The notes under the pieces were generated by a model. It made no database searches. It saw only the letters and a program-made list of their open reading frames with translations, and was not told the DNA's origin. From contig NZ_JBEBMX010000012.1 of assembly GCF_043196875.1 (NCBI RefSeq), forward strand, positions 1 to 64,000: a DNA stretch of 64,000 nt. The letters run 5' to 3'. This stretch comes from Saccharospirillum sp043196875. GTDB lineage: Bacteria; Pseudomonadota; Gammaproteobacteria; Pseudomonadales; Natronospirillaceae. Numbering within the stretch: the stretch's first letter is position 1; each line of letters starts with the position of its first letter. The position numbers and the translations under genes are program-made. Shown piece by piece: positions 10,228-18,571 of this stretch.

Positions 10228-13200
10228 TCAGCCGACGCGGGCGCGCAGCAGTGCCCGCAGCGCCGCTGGCTTGACCGGTTTGCGCAGAAATCCCAGTCCC
10301 AAGGCTTCGGCCTGACCGCGCAACTGCTCATCCGGGTGCGCGGTGATCAAAATCCCCGGAATTTTCTCACCCCAATGTTCGAGCAGGCGTGGATAGAGGC
10401 TGAGGCCAGTCTCAGTTTCGCCCAGATGGTAGTCGAGCAAGACCAGATCGGGCAGTTGCGATTGCAGTGCCTGCTCGGAGCGGTTGGCAAAATCGGTCTG
10501 GCAGCCCCAGCGTTCCAGCAACGTGACCAGTGCATCGACGTTCTGCGGTTCGTTGTCGATGACCAGCACGCGGAAACCGAAATCACCCTGTTCGCGCGCC
10601 AAGGTGGGCATGAGCGGTACGACCCGATTGAGCTGACCGCGCGGCAGGCTGACCTCAAAACAAGAGCCAAAACCCGGACGAGATCGTACCGTCACCGGAT
10701 GATTCAGCAGCTGGCTGAGCCGCGCTACCACACCCAGGCCCAGACCCACGCCCTGAGCTTCCTGGCTGTGTTGATCGAGGCGGGTGAAGTCCTGAAAGAT
10801 GCGTTTGAGGTCCTGATCATCGATACCCAGACCGGTATCCCAGACCTGAATAATCACCTGGTCACCACGCAAGCGAGCACCGAGCAGAACACCGCCGGAG
10901 CGAGTGTATTTAATAGCGTTGGAGACCATGTTCTGCAGGATCCGGCGCAGCGAATTGGGCACCGACAACACCGTTAAGTTGCTTGGGCGCACGCGCAGAA
11001 TCAGGTTCTTCTCTTCGGCGACAGGCGTGAATTCATTGCGAATGCTTTCAAACAGGGTCGATAAACTCAGCGCTTCCGGTTGGACGGGTTCATCGTTGCC
11101 ATCCAGACGGGCAATTTCCAGCAGCGTCGACATCAACTCTTCGGTGGTGCGCAACGACTGGTCCAGTTTCAGCAAGGTGCTTTCCCCGGGCCATTGTTCG
11201 CTCAAAGAGGCGGCATATAGCCGGGCGGCATTCAAGGGTTGCAGAATGTCGTGGCTGGCCAGCGCCAGAAAGCGCGTCTTACTGGCGTTGGCGCGTTCGG
11301 CCTCGCTCTTGGCGGCGAGCAAGGCGGTTTCGGCGCGTTCGCGCTCCTTGATTTCCTCACGCAGCGCTTCGGTACGCTCGGTGACCCGCATTTCCAAGGT
11401 GTTTTTGGCGTCTTCCAATTCGTCCTGGGCCCGGACGAATTCGGTGATGTCGTTGAAGGTGGTTACAAAGCCACCGCCAGGCAGTGGATTACCACGCATT
11501 TCGATCACCGAGCCGTCGGTGCGCACGCGGATAAAACGGTGTGAAGAGCCTTGCTTGAGGTGGTCCAGGCGCCGGCGCACGTGTTCATCGGGTGAACCCG
11601 GGCCGCATTCACCGCGTTCGGCGTTGTAGCGCACCAGACTGGCGACCGGAACGCCGACGCGAATCATACCTTTGGGGTAGGAATACATTTCCAGATATTT
11701 GCGATTCCAGGCGACCAGGCACATATCGCGATCAATCACCGAGACGCCGTGGTCGATGTTCTCCAGCGTCGCCGAGAGCACCTTCTGGTTGAACTGAATG
11801 GCCTGGGTGGTTTCGTCGAAGAAGGTGACCACGTCTTCGAAATTCAGATGCCGACCCGACAACGCCGAATGCATCAAAGCGCGCGCCGAACTGGCGCCAA
11901 TCACCCCGGAGAGGGTGCGTTCGACGTAGCGGATAAAGTCGGGCGTCGGCGGTTCCTGATCGTGCAGTTGCAGATGGTTAACGCGCTCGAAGTCTTCCAC
12001 CAGCTCGCGGCTGCGGCCGACCCCGGCAAAACGTTCCAGCATCGACACCAGATCAGCAACACGGATGGTGCTCTTTTTGGGCAGCTGACCCGGCTGATGC
12101 AGATGTTCGTCCATCTTCACATAGGCGGTGGCCTGCATGCGGTCGTTCAGGCTGGGATGAGTCCGCCGCGAGACCCAGACATAAAGAGTGATGTTGGCGA
12201 TCAGACTGAAGAAAACGCCGTGGCTTAAGGAGTCAGAAAACTCGAAGCCGAACATGGCCTCCGGGCGCAGCCAACTGAGACCAAAGAGACCATCGCTGAG
12301 CAGGGCTTCGGGCAGCATGGTCGAACGCACCAGCGTGGGTAGCATCAGCGTCCAGGCCCAGAGTAAGGTGCCGACCGACATGCCGGCGTAAGCGCCCCAG
12401 GCATTGCCCTTGGTCCAGTACAGCCCGCCGAGCAGTGCCGGCATCAATTGCACCACCAGCGAAAACGCCAGCAGGCCGATGGTCGACAGTTCATCAATGC
12501 CACCGAAGGAGTGGTGATACAGCCAGGCGGCGAGAATTACGGCAACGATGGCGCCACGGCGCAGCAGAATCAGCATGGGGCCAACCTGAGCGTGGGGTTC
12601 AGCCAGGCGCCGATGCATAACCAGCGGCAGTACCACATCGTTGCTGAGCATGGTGGACAGCGTCAGGGTGGTGATGACGATCATCGCCGTCGACGCCGAG
12701 AAGCCACCGATAAACATCAGCGCCGACAGCCAGTTTTGCTGACTGGCCTGTGGAATCAGCAACACATAGGTATCGGCGTTGACGCTGCCCACCGGAAACA
12801 GCGACAAGCCAGCGGTGGTGATCGGTAAAATGACTAGGCTGATCAACACCAGATAACCGGTGAACACCCAGCGCGCGACGTTGACGTGATCGCGGTCAGT
12901 GTTCTCCACCACTGTGACGTGAAACTGGCGTGGCAATACCAGTACCGCGCTGGCGGCGAGAATCACCTGAGTCAGAAAATTCAGCGACATGCCGTGCCAC
13001 TGAAAGGCCCCCAGTTGGTGGTAAATTTGGGAAAATTCGCTCGGCCCGGTGAAGAAGACGAAAATAACAAAGGCCGCCAGACTGATCAGCGCGGCCAGTT
13101 TAACCACGGATTCAAAGGCGATGGCGAACATCATGCCGCGGTGATGTTCAGATACATTGACCTGACGCGTGCCGAACAGCGTGGCGAAACCAATCATCGC

Positions 13201-13695
13201 CAGGGCGACAACCAGGGCGGTGTCGGTAATGCCGCTTTGCACCATCAGGGCCGGGTCGACCAAGACTTCCAGGCTGGTTGAAACCGCCTTTAATTGCAGC
13301 GCGATATAGGGCACTCCGGCCAGGGTGCAGATGCCGGTAACCAGCAGCGCAATGCCATTGCGTTTGCCATAGCGCGATGCCAGAAAGTCGGCGATGGAGG
13401 TGGTATTCTGCCGCTTGCCGATCTTCACCACCTTGTGCAGCAGCGGACCGCCAAAGACGAACACCAGGATGGGTCCCAGGTAGATCGGCAGAAAATCCCA
13501 ACCACCGCTGGCGGCGCGACCGACGCCACCGTAATAGGTCCAACTGGTGCAATAGACTGCCAGCGACAACGCGTAGATGGTGGCATTCACCCAGTTCGGC
13601 CAGCGGCGTTCTTTTTGTCGATCGCCGAAGAGCGCTAAGCCGAACAGCAGCGTCACATAGGCGATGGCCAGCATAAAGATGGACCAGGGGTTCAT
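10228..13695 (-). CDS. crbS: Sodium/solute-symporter-fused hybrid histidine kinase, CrbS-like
   Basis: A 1155-residue membrane kinase. The first ~500 residues form a sodium:solute symporter (SSS) domain with about 13 membrane segments. A PAS-like domain and coiled coil follow, then a dimerisation/phosphoacceptor domain with H815 (ASHDILQPLN), an HATPase domain (GLGLGVVARL), and a C-terminal receiver domain with D1088 (LVLLDYHLG). ATG 13695 is preferred over an adjacent GTG. The domain order is that of CrbS/MxtR, the partner of CrbR in acetate-dependent control of acs. Known family members are thought to sense through the transporter part; the ligand here is inferred, not shown. The gene is convergent with crbR and divergent from hemH. 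Confidence 0.88.
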   Translation of the reverse strand: MNPWSIFMLAIAYVTLLFGLALFGDRQKERRWPNWVNATIYALSLAVYCTSWTYYGGVGRAASGGWDFLPIYLGPILVFVFGGPLLHKVVKIGKRQNTTSIADFLASRYGKRNGIALLVTGICTLAGVPYIALQLKAVSTSLEVLVDPALMVQSGITDTALVVALAMIGFATLFGTRQVNVSEHHRGMMFAIAFESVVKLAALISLAAFVIFVFFTGPSEFSQIYHQLGAFQWHGMSLNFLTQVILAASAVLVLPRQFHVTVVENTDRDHVNVARWVFTGYLVLISLVILPITTAGLSLFPVGSVNADTYVLLIPQASQQNWLSALMFIGGFSASTAMIVITTLTLSTMLSNDVVLPLVMHRRLAEPHAQVGPMLILLRRGAIVAVILAAWLYHHSFGGIDELSTIGLLAFSLVVQLMPALLGGLYWTKGNAWGAYAGMSVGTLLWAWTLMLPTLVRSTMLPEALLSDGLFGLSWLRPEAMFGFEFSDSLSHGVFFSLIANITLYVWVSRRTHPSLNDRMQATAYVKMDEHLHQPGQLPKKSTIRVADLVSMLERFAGVGRSRELVEDFERVNHLQLHDQEPPTPDFIRYVERTLSGVIGASSARALMHSALSGRHLNFEDVVTFFDETTQAIQFNQKVLSATLENIDHGVSVIDRDMCLVAWNRKYLEMYSYPKGMIRVGVPVASLVRYNAERGECGPGSPDEHVRRRLDHLKQGSSHRFIRVRTDGSVIEMRGNPLPGGGFVTTFNDITEFVRAQDELEDAKNTLEMRVTERTEALREEIKERERAETALLAAKSEAERANASKTRFLALASHDILQPLNAARLYAASLSEQWPGESTLLKLDQSLRTTEELMSTLLEIARLDGNDEPVQPEALSLSTLFESIRNEFTPVAEEKNLILRVRPSNLTVLSVPNSLRRILQNMVSNAIKYTRSGGVLLGARLRGDQVIIQVWDTGLGIDDQDLKRIFQDFTRLDQHSQEAQGVGLGLGVVARLSQLLNHPVTVRSRPGFGSCFEVSLPRGQLNRVVPLMPTLAREQGDFGFRVLVIDNEPQNVDALVTLLERWGCQTDFANRSEQALQSQLPDLVLLDYHLGETETGLSLYPRLLEHWGEKIPGILITAHPDEQLRGQAEALGLGFLRKPVKPAALRALLRARVG

Positions 13696-13853
13696 CACGA
13701 TAGCAGTCTCGTCTTTGTTATTATTGCGCCGCTCGCGCCGGCGGTGATCCTGGACGGCGGCTCGAACGAATAGTACCAGAAAGCCTCAGCGGCACCGTAT
13801 GGCTTTGATAGGTCTGACAAATTTAAGGTCGATGATGTTCTAGCGTATAACTA

Positions 13854-13865
13854 TCAACATGTTGA
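13854..13865. promoter_or_regulatory. Perfect 12-bp palindrome in the crbS-hemH intergenic region
   Basis: TCAACATGTTGA is fully self-complementary. It lies just before three tandem repeats in the divergent promoter region, so it may be a regulator binding site for either gene. Confidence 0.4.
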
Positions 13866-13872
13866 TGCCTTT

Positions 13873-13926
13873 GTTTAGACATGAATAGTCGTTTAGACAT
13901 TAGTTGTCGTTAAGACATGAGCGGTA
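13873..13926 (+). repeat. Three tandem 18-bp repeats upstream of hemH
   Basis: Units start at 13873, 13891 and 13909. Each begins GTTTAGACAT or GTTAAGACAT, with less conserved second halves. The array ends about 66 bases before the hemH start. Regularly phased direct repeats in a divergent promoter region suggest cooperative binding of a regulator. Confidence 0.65.
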
Positions 13927-13992
13927 TCGGCACTGAATTCTCCGTGGTTTATCAGCAAGCAGCTGATGACCGCCTTGTTCTGGATGCAGTCA

Positions 13993-15003
13993 ATGAAAGA
14001 AGCAACGCAACACCCTGCCGTCGCCTATGGTCGTCTTGGCGTGTTATTGGTCAATCTGGGTACCCCTGAGGCGACCGACTACTGGAGCGTAAGGCGTTAT
14101 CTGAAGGAGTTTCTCTCCGATCGGCGAGTCATCGAACTGCATCCGCTGCTGTGGTGGCCGGTGCTCAATGGTCCCATCCTCACTTTCCGGCCGCGTAAAT
14201 CGGCCGAGGCTTATCGCAAAATCTGGTTGCAGGATCACAACGAATCGCCGCTGCGTTATTACACTCGACGTCAGGCGGAACGTTTGCAGCAACGCTTCGA
14301 TGACGTGGTGATTGACTGGGCCATGCGTTATGGCAAGCCATCCATTGCCGAGCGTCTCGATGCGTTAACGGACGCTGGCTGTGACCGCATTCTGATCGTG
14401 CCGCTTTATCCGCAATATTCTGCCACCACCACCGCCTCGGTAACCGATGCTGTGTTCGATGCGCTCAAAGCCAAGCGTTGGCAACCGACCCTGCGAGTGG
14501 CGCATCCCTGGTACGATCATCCGGCCCATGTTCAGGCACTGACTCAGCGCATCCGCACAGAGCTGGCGGAGCTCGAACAGGAACCGGATGTGCTGCTGTT
14601 TTCCTTTCATGGCCTACCGCAGAAATATTTTGATCTGGGTGATCCCTACTACTGCCATTGTCAAAAAACCGCGCGGCTGGTGCGTGAAGCGCTGGGCTGG
14701 CCGGAACAGCGGGTGCGGGTCACTTTCCAAAGCCGGCTGGGACCCACGCAGTGGCTTAAACCCTATACCGCCGAGGTGTTACAGCAGTTGCCGGCAGAGG
14801 GCATCAAGCGTATTGCCGTGGTGATGCCGGCCTTTGTGTCGGATTGCATTGAGACGCTGGAAGAAATTGGCATCGAAGGTCGCAAAACCTTTCTGGAGGC
14901 TGGTGGCGAAGCCTGCGCGGTGTTGCCCTGTCTGAACGACAGTGATGAGAGCATCGAGATGCTTGAGAAAATCGTCACGCAGGAGTTGTCTGGCTGGCGC
15001 TGA
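13993..15003 (+). CDS. hemH: Ferrochelatase
   Basis: Inserts Fe2+ into protoporphyrin IX in the last step of haem synthesis. The signature LLVNLGTPE is near the N-terminus, and the catalytic histidine lies in the LLFSFHGLPQKY segment, followed by a cysteine-bearing YYCHCQKTA stretch. Three in-frame ATGs exist (13966, 13984, 13993). The last gives 336 residues and places the conserved strand closest to the start, as in characterised enzymes, with a GGA-containing sequence about seven bases before it. The gene is monocistronic, with tandem repeats upstream and a terminator downstream. Confidence 0.95.
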   Translation: MKEATQHPAVAYGRLGVLLVNLGTPEATDYWSVRRYLKEFLSDRRVIELHPLLWWPVLNGPILTFRPRKSAEAYRKIWLQDHNESPLRYYTRRQAERLQQRFDDVVIDWAMRYGKPSIAERLDALTDAGCDRILIVPLYPQYSATTTASVTDAVFDALKAKRWQPTLRVAHPWYDHPAHVQALTQRIRTELAELEQEPDVLLFSFHGLPQKYFDLGDPYYCHCQKTARLVREALGWPEQRVRVTFQSRLGPTQWLKPYTAEVLQQLPAEGIKRIAVVMPAFVSDCIETLEEIGIEGRKTFLEAGGEACAVLPCLNDSDESIEMLEKIVTQELSGWR

Positions 15004-15027
15004 AATAACAGTGGAATAAAGCTGAAA

Positions 15028-15057
15028 TGGGTGTAACTGGACTGGGTGTAACAGATA
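15028..15057 (+). repeat. Two tandem 15-bp repeats after the hemH stop codon
   Basis: Units starting at 15028 and 15043 share the ten bases TGGGTGTAAC. They lie between the hemH stop codon and its terminator and look like a recent short duplication. Confidence 0.5.
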
Positions 15058-15091
15058 GGGTCTGGCGGGAAGTTAAGCTGGCCCTTTTTTT
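15057..15091 (+). terminator. Rho-independent terminator of hemH
   Basis: AGGGTC (15057-15062) pairs with GGCCCT (15080-15085), allowing G-U pairs, and is followed directly by a long T-run. Confidence 0.75.
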
Positions 15092-15484
15092 GTTTTTGGA
15101 AGGCCTTAAATAAAAACAGCGCCCTTGTTCTTGTTTTTGGATGGGCGCTTATCGTTCTTATCTCACCCCTTTGTTGTTGTTATTGAGGGGCGTCTTTATC
15201 GTTGTGTCTAGTATAGAGCAGGTGCTGTGCCAGATTTGAAAAACTCAATAAAAACAATAAGTTAAATTCAATCGGTTAATATCTGATCAATTTCATTCTC
15301 GTTTACGGCTTCTTGACGTGTGAATCGGTAACACTTCACAGATGTCGGTAACATCTCGACTGAGTTGTGTGCGTTTTTTGTAATCGATTTCAGGACGCTT
15401 CGGGTCCTATGGGCGTATTTTTGACACCTCAGCGCGGCAAAGGCGTTACAATCCCGGCCGGTTTACCGAACGAAGGGTTTATAG
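15092..15484. other. Non-coding stretch between hemH and the HlyU-like gene
   Basis: No gene is supported. Two loose hairpins with T-rich loops lie at 15118-15149 (7-bp arms) and 15166-15190 (5-bp arms). The middle is A+T rich. Two dyads sharing TCGGTAACA lie at 15319-15355 (listed separately). A TTGACA at 15421-15426 and a TACAAT at 15447-15452 resemble promoter boxes, but the 20-base spacing is long. Confidence 0.5.
15319..15355. promoter_or_regulatory. Paired dyads sharing TCGGTAACA upstream of the HlyU-like gene
   Basis: TCGGTAACA occurs at 15325-15333 and again at 15345-15353, a 20-base period. Each copy sits in its own imperfect inverted repeat (GTGT...ACAC and GATGT...ACATC). Two dyads on nearly the same face of the helix suggest an operator bound by a dimeric regulator. 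Confidence 0.45.
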
Positions 15485-15772
15485 ATGTTCAAACGTATTA
15501 AAGACTGGCTGGCCAGTTCCGCTTCGGCGGGTGCTAAGCAGGTTCAGGGCGAAGCCGTTGAGTACAAGGGTTATCGCATCACCCCGACGCCGCTGGTCGA
15601 AGGCGGGCAGTTCCGGGTCAGTGGCGTTATTGAGTCCTTGTCTGATGCGGAAAAACGCCACCGTTTTATCCGTTCTGATCTGGTTGCTGGCCAGGATGAA
15701 GCCTGCGATTTTACCGTCCTCAAAGCCAGGCTGATGATCGATCAGCTGGGCGATTCATTGTTTGACCGCTGA
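15485..15772 (+). CDS. HlyU-family small protein
   Basis: A 95-residue protein that resembles the PF10115 family (annotated as transcriptional activator HlyU). These are short proteins built around a conserved YKGYRITPTP strand and an acidic C-terminal helix, both visible here. In Vibrio a different, ArsR-type HlyU is the haemolysin activator, so the name of this small family is not good evidence of DNA binding; no helix-turn-helix is evident. A run of purines lies upstream of the ATG. It is convergent with the TetR gene 17 bases downstream. Function unknown. Confidence 0.75.
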   Translation: MFKRIKDWLASSASAGAKQVQGEAVEYKGYRITPTPLVEGGQFRVSGVIESLSDAEKRHRFIRSDLVAGQDEACDFTVLKARLMIDQLGDSLFDR

Positions 15773-15789
15773 GGTCGGATGTCACGGTC

Positions 15790-16404
15790 TCAGTGATCGA
15801 TGCCAAAGTGGTCGAGAAAAATGGCCACGCTGTCGGAGGCGATCTGCGCCCGTTCTGAATCCGTCGGAATGGGCGCGTGCCAGACCACTTGAGGCCAGAA
15901 GGCCTGACCTTTAATCAGGTTAAAGAAATGCGCTGTAGCCAGGTCGGCATCGGTGGTGTTTAGCCGACCGGCGGCGACGGCAGCGCCCATCCAGCGGCGT
16001 GCGCCGCTCTCTTCCTGCGTCATCCATTCCCGCGCCTGATCCGCCAGGCTGGGCGTGCGGGCAAATTCGGCCACCAGGACCGCCGTCAGCCGCAAATAGT
16101 CGGCCGATTGCAACAGCGTCAATTCCTGCTCGGCCAGGGTTATTAGCTGGCTGCGTATCGACTGGTCGGGGTGGTAAGCGAGTTCGGTCGCGGCTTGCGC
16201 CTGACGCCAGACGTTCAGAGTGATGCTCTCAAACAGCTTTTCCTTGCTGGCGAAATGGTTGTAGACGGTGCGCTTGGACACCTCGGCCCGTTGGGCGACG
16301 CGGTCCATGTTGGCGCCCTGAAAACCAAATTCTTTAAATTCCTCGGCGGCGGCATCGAGTATTGCCTGGTGCTTGCGTGCGCTGACGCCCTTTCTCGCGG
16401 TCAT
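15790..16404 (-). CDS. TetR-family transcriptional regulator
   Basis: A 204-residue repressor-type protein. Residues about 8-55 form the TetR helix-turn-helix, with the recognition region VAQRAEVSKRTVYNHFASK. The remaining helical domain would bind an unknown small ligand. An in-frame GTG 30 bases upstream is possible, but ATG 16404 has a better ribosome binding site and places the DNA-binding domain at the N-terminus. It is transcribed divergently from the metallo-hydrolase at 16552, with a 28-bp inverted-repeat operator between them. It therefore probably controls both itself and that gene. Confidence 0.88.
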   Translation of the reverse strand: MTARKGVSARKHQAILDAAAEEFKEFGFQGANMDRVAQRAEVSKRTVYNHFASKEKLFESITLNVWRQAQAATELAYHPDQSIRSQLITLAEQELTLLQSADYLRLTAVLVAEFARTPSLADQAREWMTQEESGARRWMGAAVAAGRLNTTDADLATAHFFNLIKGQAFWPQVVWHAPIPTDSERAQIASDSVAIFLDHFGIDH

Positions 16405-16450
16405 CAAGTTTCTGTCCCATTGGCTGGAAGTCACAATATTACACTCGTCG

Positions 16451-16478
16451 GTTTACTCTTTGAATCCGAAAAGTAAAC
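16451..16478. promoter_or_regulatory. Candidate TetR operator
   Basis: GTTTACT (16451-16457) and AGTAAAC (16472-16478) form a perfect 7-bp inverted repeat with a 14-base spacer in the divergent intergenic region. Size and symmetry fit a TetR-family operator. Confidence 0.65.
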
Positions 16479-16551
16479 TGATGCGTATAGTTTGAGTTCG
16501 CGCAACGGGCTACGGCCTCTGCTTTTCCCCTTTTTGTCAGAGGCATTTTTT

Positions 16552-17634
16552 ATGAAACGCCGGATCTTATTGCTGGCACTGGCCGTCGCAGCGATCACCT
16601 TGATAGGAGGCTTTATGGCCCAGGAACTGACTTCCCCACAAACGACTGCGGCTACTGCAAACGGTCGTTATGCCAACATCGACCCGATGCGACCCAATGC
16701 GTCGATGTGGCACATTCTCAAACGCTACTTCTTTGAGAAAAGTGATCGCTCACAACCCGAGCCGGGAACGATTCCGGTGGTGCCGATGAGTGCTGACGAT
16801 CTGCTCGCTGGCCGTGAAGACCGGATTTATCGTCTGGGGCATTCGTCCTTGCTGCTGCGCTTGGACGGCGAGCTTTGGTTGACCGATCCGGTGTTGTCGC
16901 AGCGCGCTGCTCCGGTGCAGTGGGCAGGCCCCAAACGCTTCCACGAGTTACCGATTGATCCGCAACAACTGCCGCCGATCAGCGGTGTGCTGATTTCGCA
17001 CAACCACTACGATCATCTCGATAAAACCAGTATCAAGTTACTGAAAGACAAGGTGCAGCAATTCCTGGTGCCCGAAGGTGTAGCGGCGACGCTGGTGGAA
17101 TGGGGCGTGGATCCGGCGCGTATTCGCGAGCACCGCTGGTGGCAGTCAAGCCGAGTCGGCGGGCTGTCTTTCACCGCCACGCCGGCGCAGCATTTTTCCG
17201 GCCGCGGACTCTTCGACCGTGACGCCACCCTGTGGATGTCGTGGGTGATAGAGACGCCGTCGCAACGACTCTTTTTCAGCGGCGACAGCGGCTATTTCTC
17301 CGGCTTCAAAACCATCGGCGCTGCCTTTGGTGGTTTTGATCTGGCACTGATGGAAACCGGTGCCTACGACCCGGCCTGGCCGGGCGTGCATATGACGCCG
17401 GAGGAAACGCTGCAGGCCTATCGCGATCTGGGTGCCCAGCGGCTGTTCCCGATCCACAACAGCACCTTTGATCTGGCGCTGCATGCCTGGTTTGATCCGT
17501 TGGAACGATTGGCGACGTTGGCCGAAGCTCAGGGCGAAACCCTGGTGACACCGCGCATTGGTGAAGCCATGTCGCTGGCGGATGTGGCCAGCCTCCAGAC
17601 GGATGCCTGGTGGCGGCCTTTGATGGGGCAATAA
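16552..17634 (+). CDS. Metallo-beta-lactamase-fold hydrolase (RomA/NAPE-PLD/UlaG-like)
   Basis: A 360-residue protein with an N-terminal hydrophobic anchor or signal (residues 2-22), so it probably acts outside the cytoplasm. The metal site is H150-x-H152-x-D154-H155 in a SHNHYDHLD motif, with the later GDSGYFSG and HNSTFDLALH segments supplying further ligands. This pattern is typical of the Lactamase_B_2 group that includes N-acyl-phosphatidylethanolamine phospholipase D and RomA. ATG 16552 is chosen because the signal starts there and AGAGG precedes it by eight bases. Divergence from a TetR gene suggests induction by a compound. Substrate unknown. Confidence 0.85.
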   Translation: MKRRILLLALAVAAITLIGGFMAQELTSPQTTAATANGRYANIDPMRPNASMWHILKRYFFEKSDRSQPEPGTIPVVPMSADDLLAGREDRIYRLGHSSLLLRLDGELWLTDPVLSQRAAPVQWAGPKRFHELPIDPQQLPPISGVLISHNHYDHLDKTSIKLLKDKVQQFLVPEGVAATLVEWGVDPARIREHRWWQSSRVGGLSFTATPAQHFSGRGLFDRDATLWMSWVIETPSQRLFFSGDSGYFSGFKTIGAAFGGFDLALMETGAYDPAWPGVHMTPEETLQAYRDLGAQRLFPIHNSTFDLALHAWFDPLERLATLAEAQGETLVTPRIGEAMSLADVASLQTDAWWRPLMGQ

Positions 17635-17689
17635 CTCAGCGGACCAGCGCTGAGAACCTGGACTGAGCGCAACGCTCAGTTCAGGTTTT
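17635..17689. terminator. Twin hairpins between convergent genes
   Basis: Two stems sharing a CTCAGCG core (17635-17641 with 17648-17654; 17662-17669 with 17673-17680) lie just after the metallo-hydrolase stop codon. The second is followed by TCAGGTTTT and overlaps the hslO stop codon. Probably a terminator for the plus strand and perhaps for both. Confidence 0.6.
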
Positions 17690-18551
17690 GGCGATAGTCG
17701 GCAAAGAGCGTGGTGATGTCATTCTGATCAAAGCGGTATTGCTGGTGGCAGAACTGGCAATCACTGTGCAGTACGCCTTCCTCTGCAACCACTTTCAAGG
17801 CTTCTTCCTCACCCAGCGTCAGTATCGCATTGGCGCAGCGTTCGCGGCTGCAGGTGCATTCAAAACGCAATTCATGAGCGTCGAACAGACGCAACTGCTC
17901 TTCGTGGAACAGCCGGTGCAGTAAGGTCTGATTATCGAGTTGCAGCAGCTCTTCGTCGGTCAGCGTATCGGCCAGATGCGTGACTCGATCCCAGGCATCG
18001 GTGTCCGGGTTTTCCAGGCTGCCTTCGCTGGCAGATTCGGGCATCGCCTGAATCAGTACGCCGCCAGCGCGCTGGCCATCAGCGGCCAGCCACAGTCGGG
18101 TGCGAATCTGTTCGGACTGGCGAAAATAATCTTCCACGGCGCGGGCGAGCGATTGGTCATCGTCATCAATCGGCACGATGCCCTGATAGCGCTTGCCCTG
18201 ATCCGGTTCGATGGTAATTGCCATCTGGCCTTGCCCTAACAAGGGCGCCTGGGTGCTGAAATCGTCGGTGTACTGGGCGATGGCGCGCACCGCTTCGTGG
18301 TTGCGGCATTCGGCCATCAGCATGCGTACCTGACCGGCACCGCGCACCTGCAGACTCAAGCGGCCCTCGAATTTCAGCGTGTCGCTGAGCAGCGCGACCG
18401 CCGCCATAAACTCTCCCAGCAGGCGTTGTACCGGTTCGGGATAATTGTGCTTGTCCAGCACGTCCAGGTAGCTCTGGCCGAGGCCGGTGATTTCGCCGCG
18501 AATCTGTGATTGGTCGAACAGAAAGCGTTGTGTTTGGTCTGGGCTGCTCAT
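17676..18551 (-). CDS. hslO: Redox-regulated chaperone Hsp33
   Basis: A cytoplasmic holdase switched on by oxidation: zinc-bound cysteines form disulfides and expose the client-binding surface. The four cysteines are C232, C234, C265 and C268 (C-x-C and C-x-x-C), numbered exactly as in E. coli. The length is 291 residues against 292. The gene follows hslR by 20 bases on the same strand, the conserved hslR-hslO heat-shock pair. Confidence 0.97.
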   Translation of the reverse strand: MSSPDQTQRFLFDQSQIRGEITGLGQSYLDVLDKHNYPEPVQRLLGEFMAAVALLSDTLKFEGRLSLQVRGAGQVRMLMAECRNHEAVRAIAQYTDDFSTQAPLLGQGQMAITIEPDQGKRYQGIVPIDDDDQSLARAVEDYFRQSEQIRTRLWLAADGQRAGGVLIQAMPESASEGSLENPDTDAWDRVTHLADTLTDEELLQLDNQTLLHRLFHEEQLRLFDAHELRFECTCSRERCANAILTLGEEEALKVVAEEGVLHSDCQFCHQQYRFDQNDITTLFADYRQNLN

Positions 18552-18571
18552 GTAACTCGGGTCATCCGCGG

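Noticed and set aside
13842..13852. CGTATAA resembling the -10 element of an ECF sigma factor promoter near hemH
   Set aside because: The nearest TGAT-like -35 element is too far upstream (about 30 bases), so the match is probably chance.
15421..15452. TTGACA and TACAAT boxes before the HlyU-like gene
   Set aside because: The spacing is 20 bases, too long for a normal sigma-70 promoter, so I do not call it a promoter.
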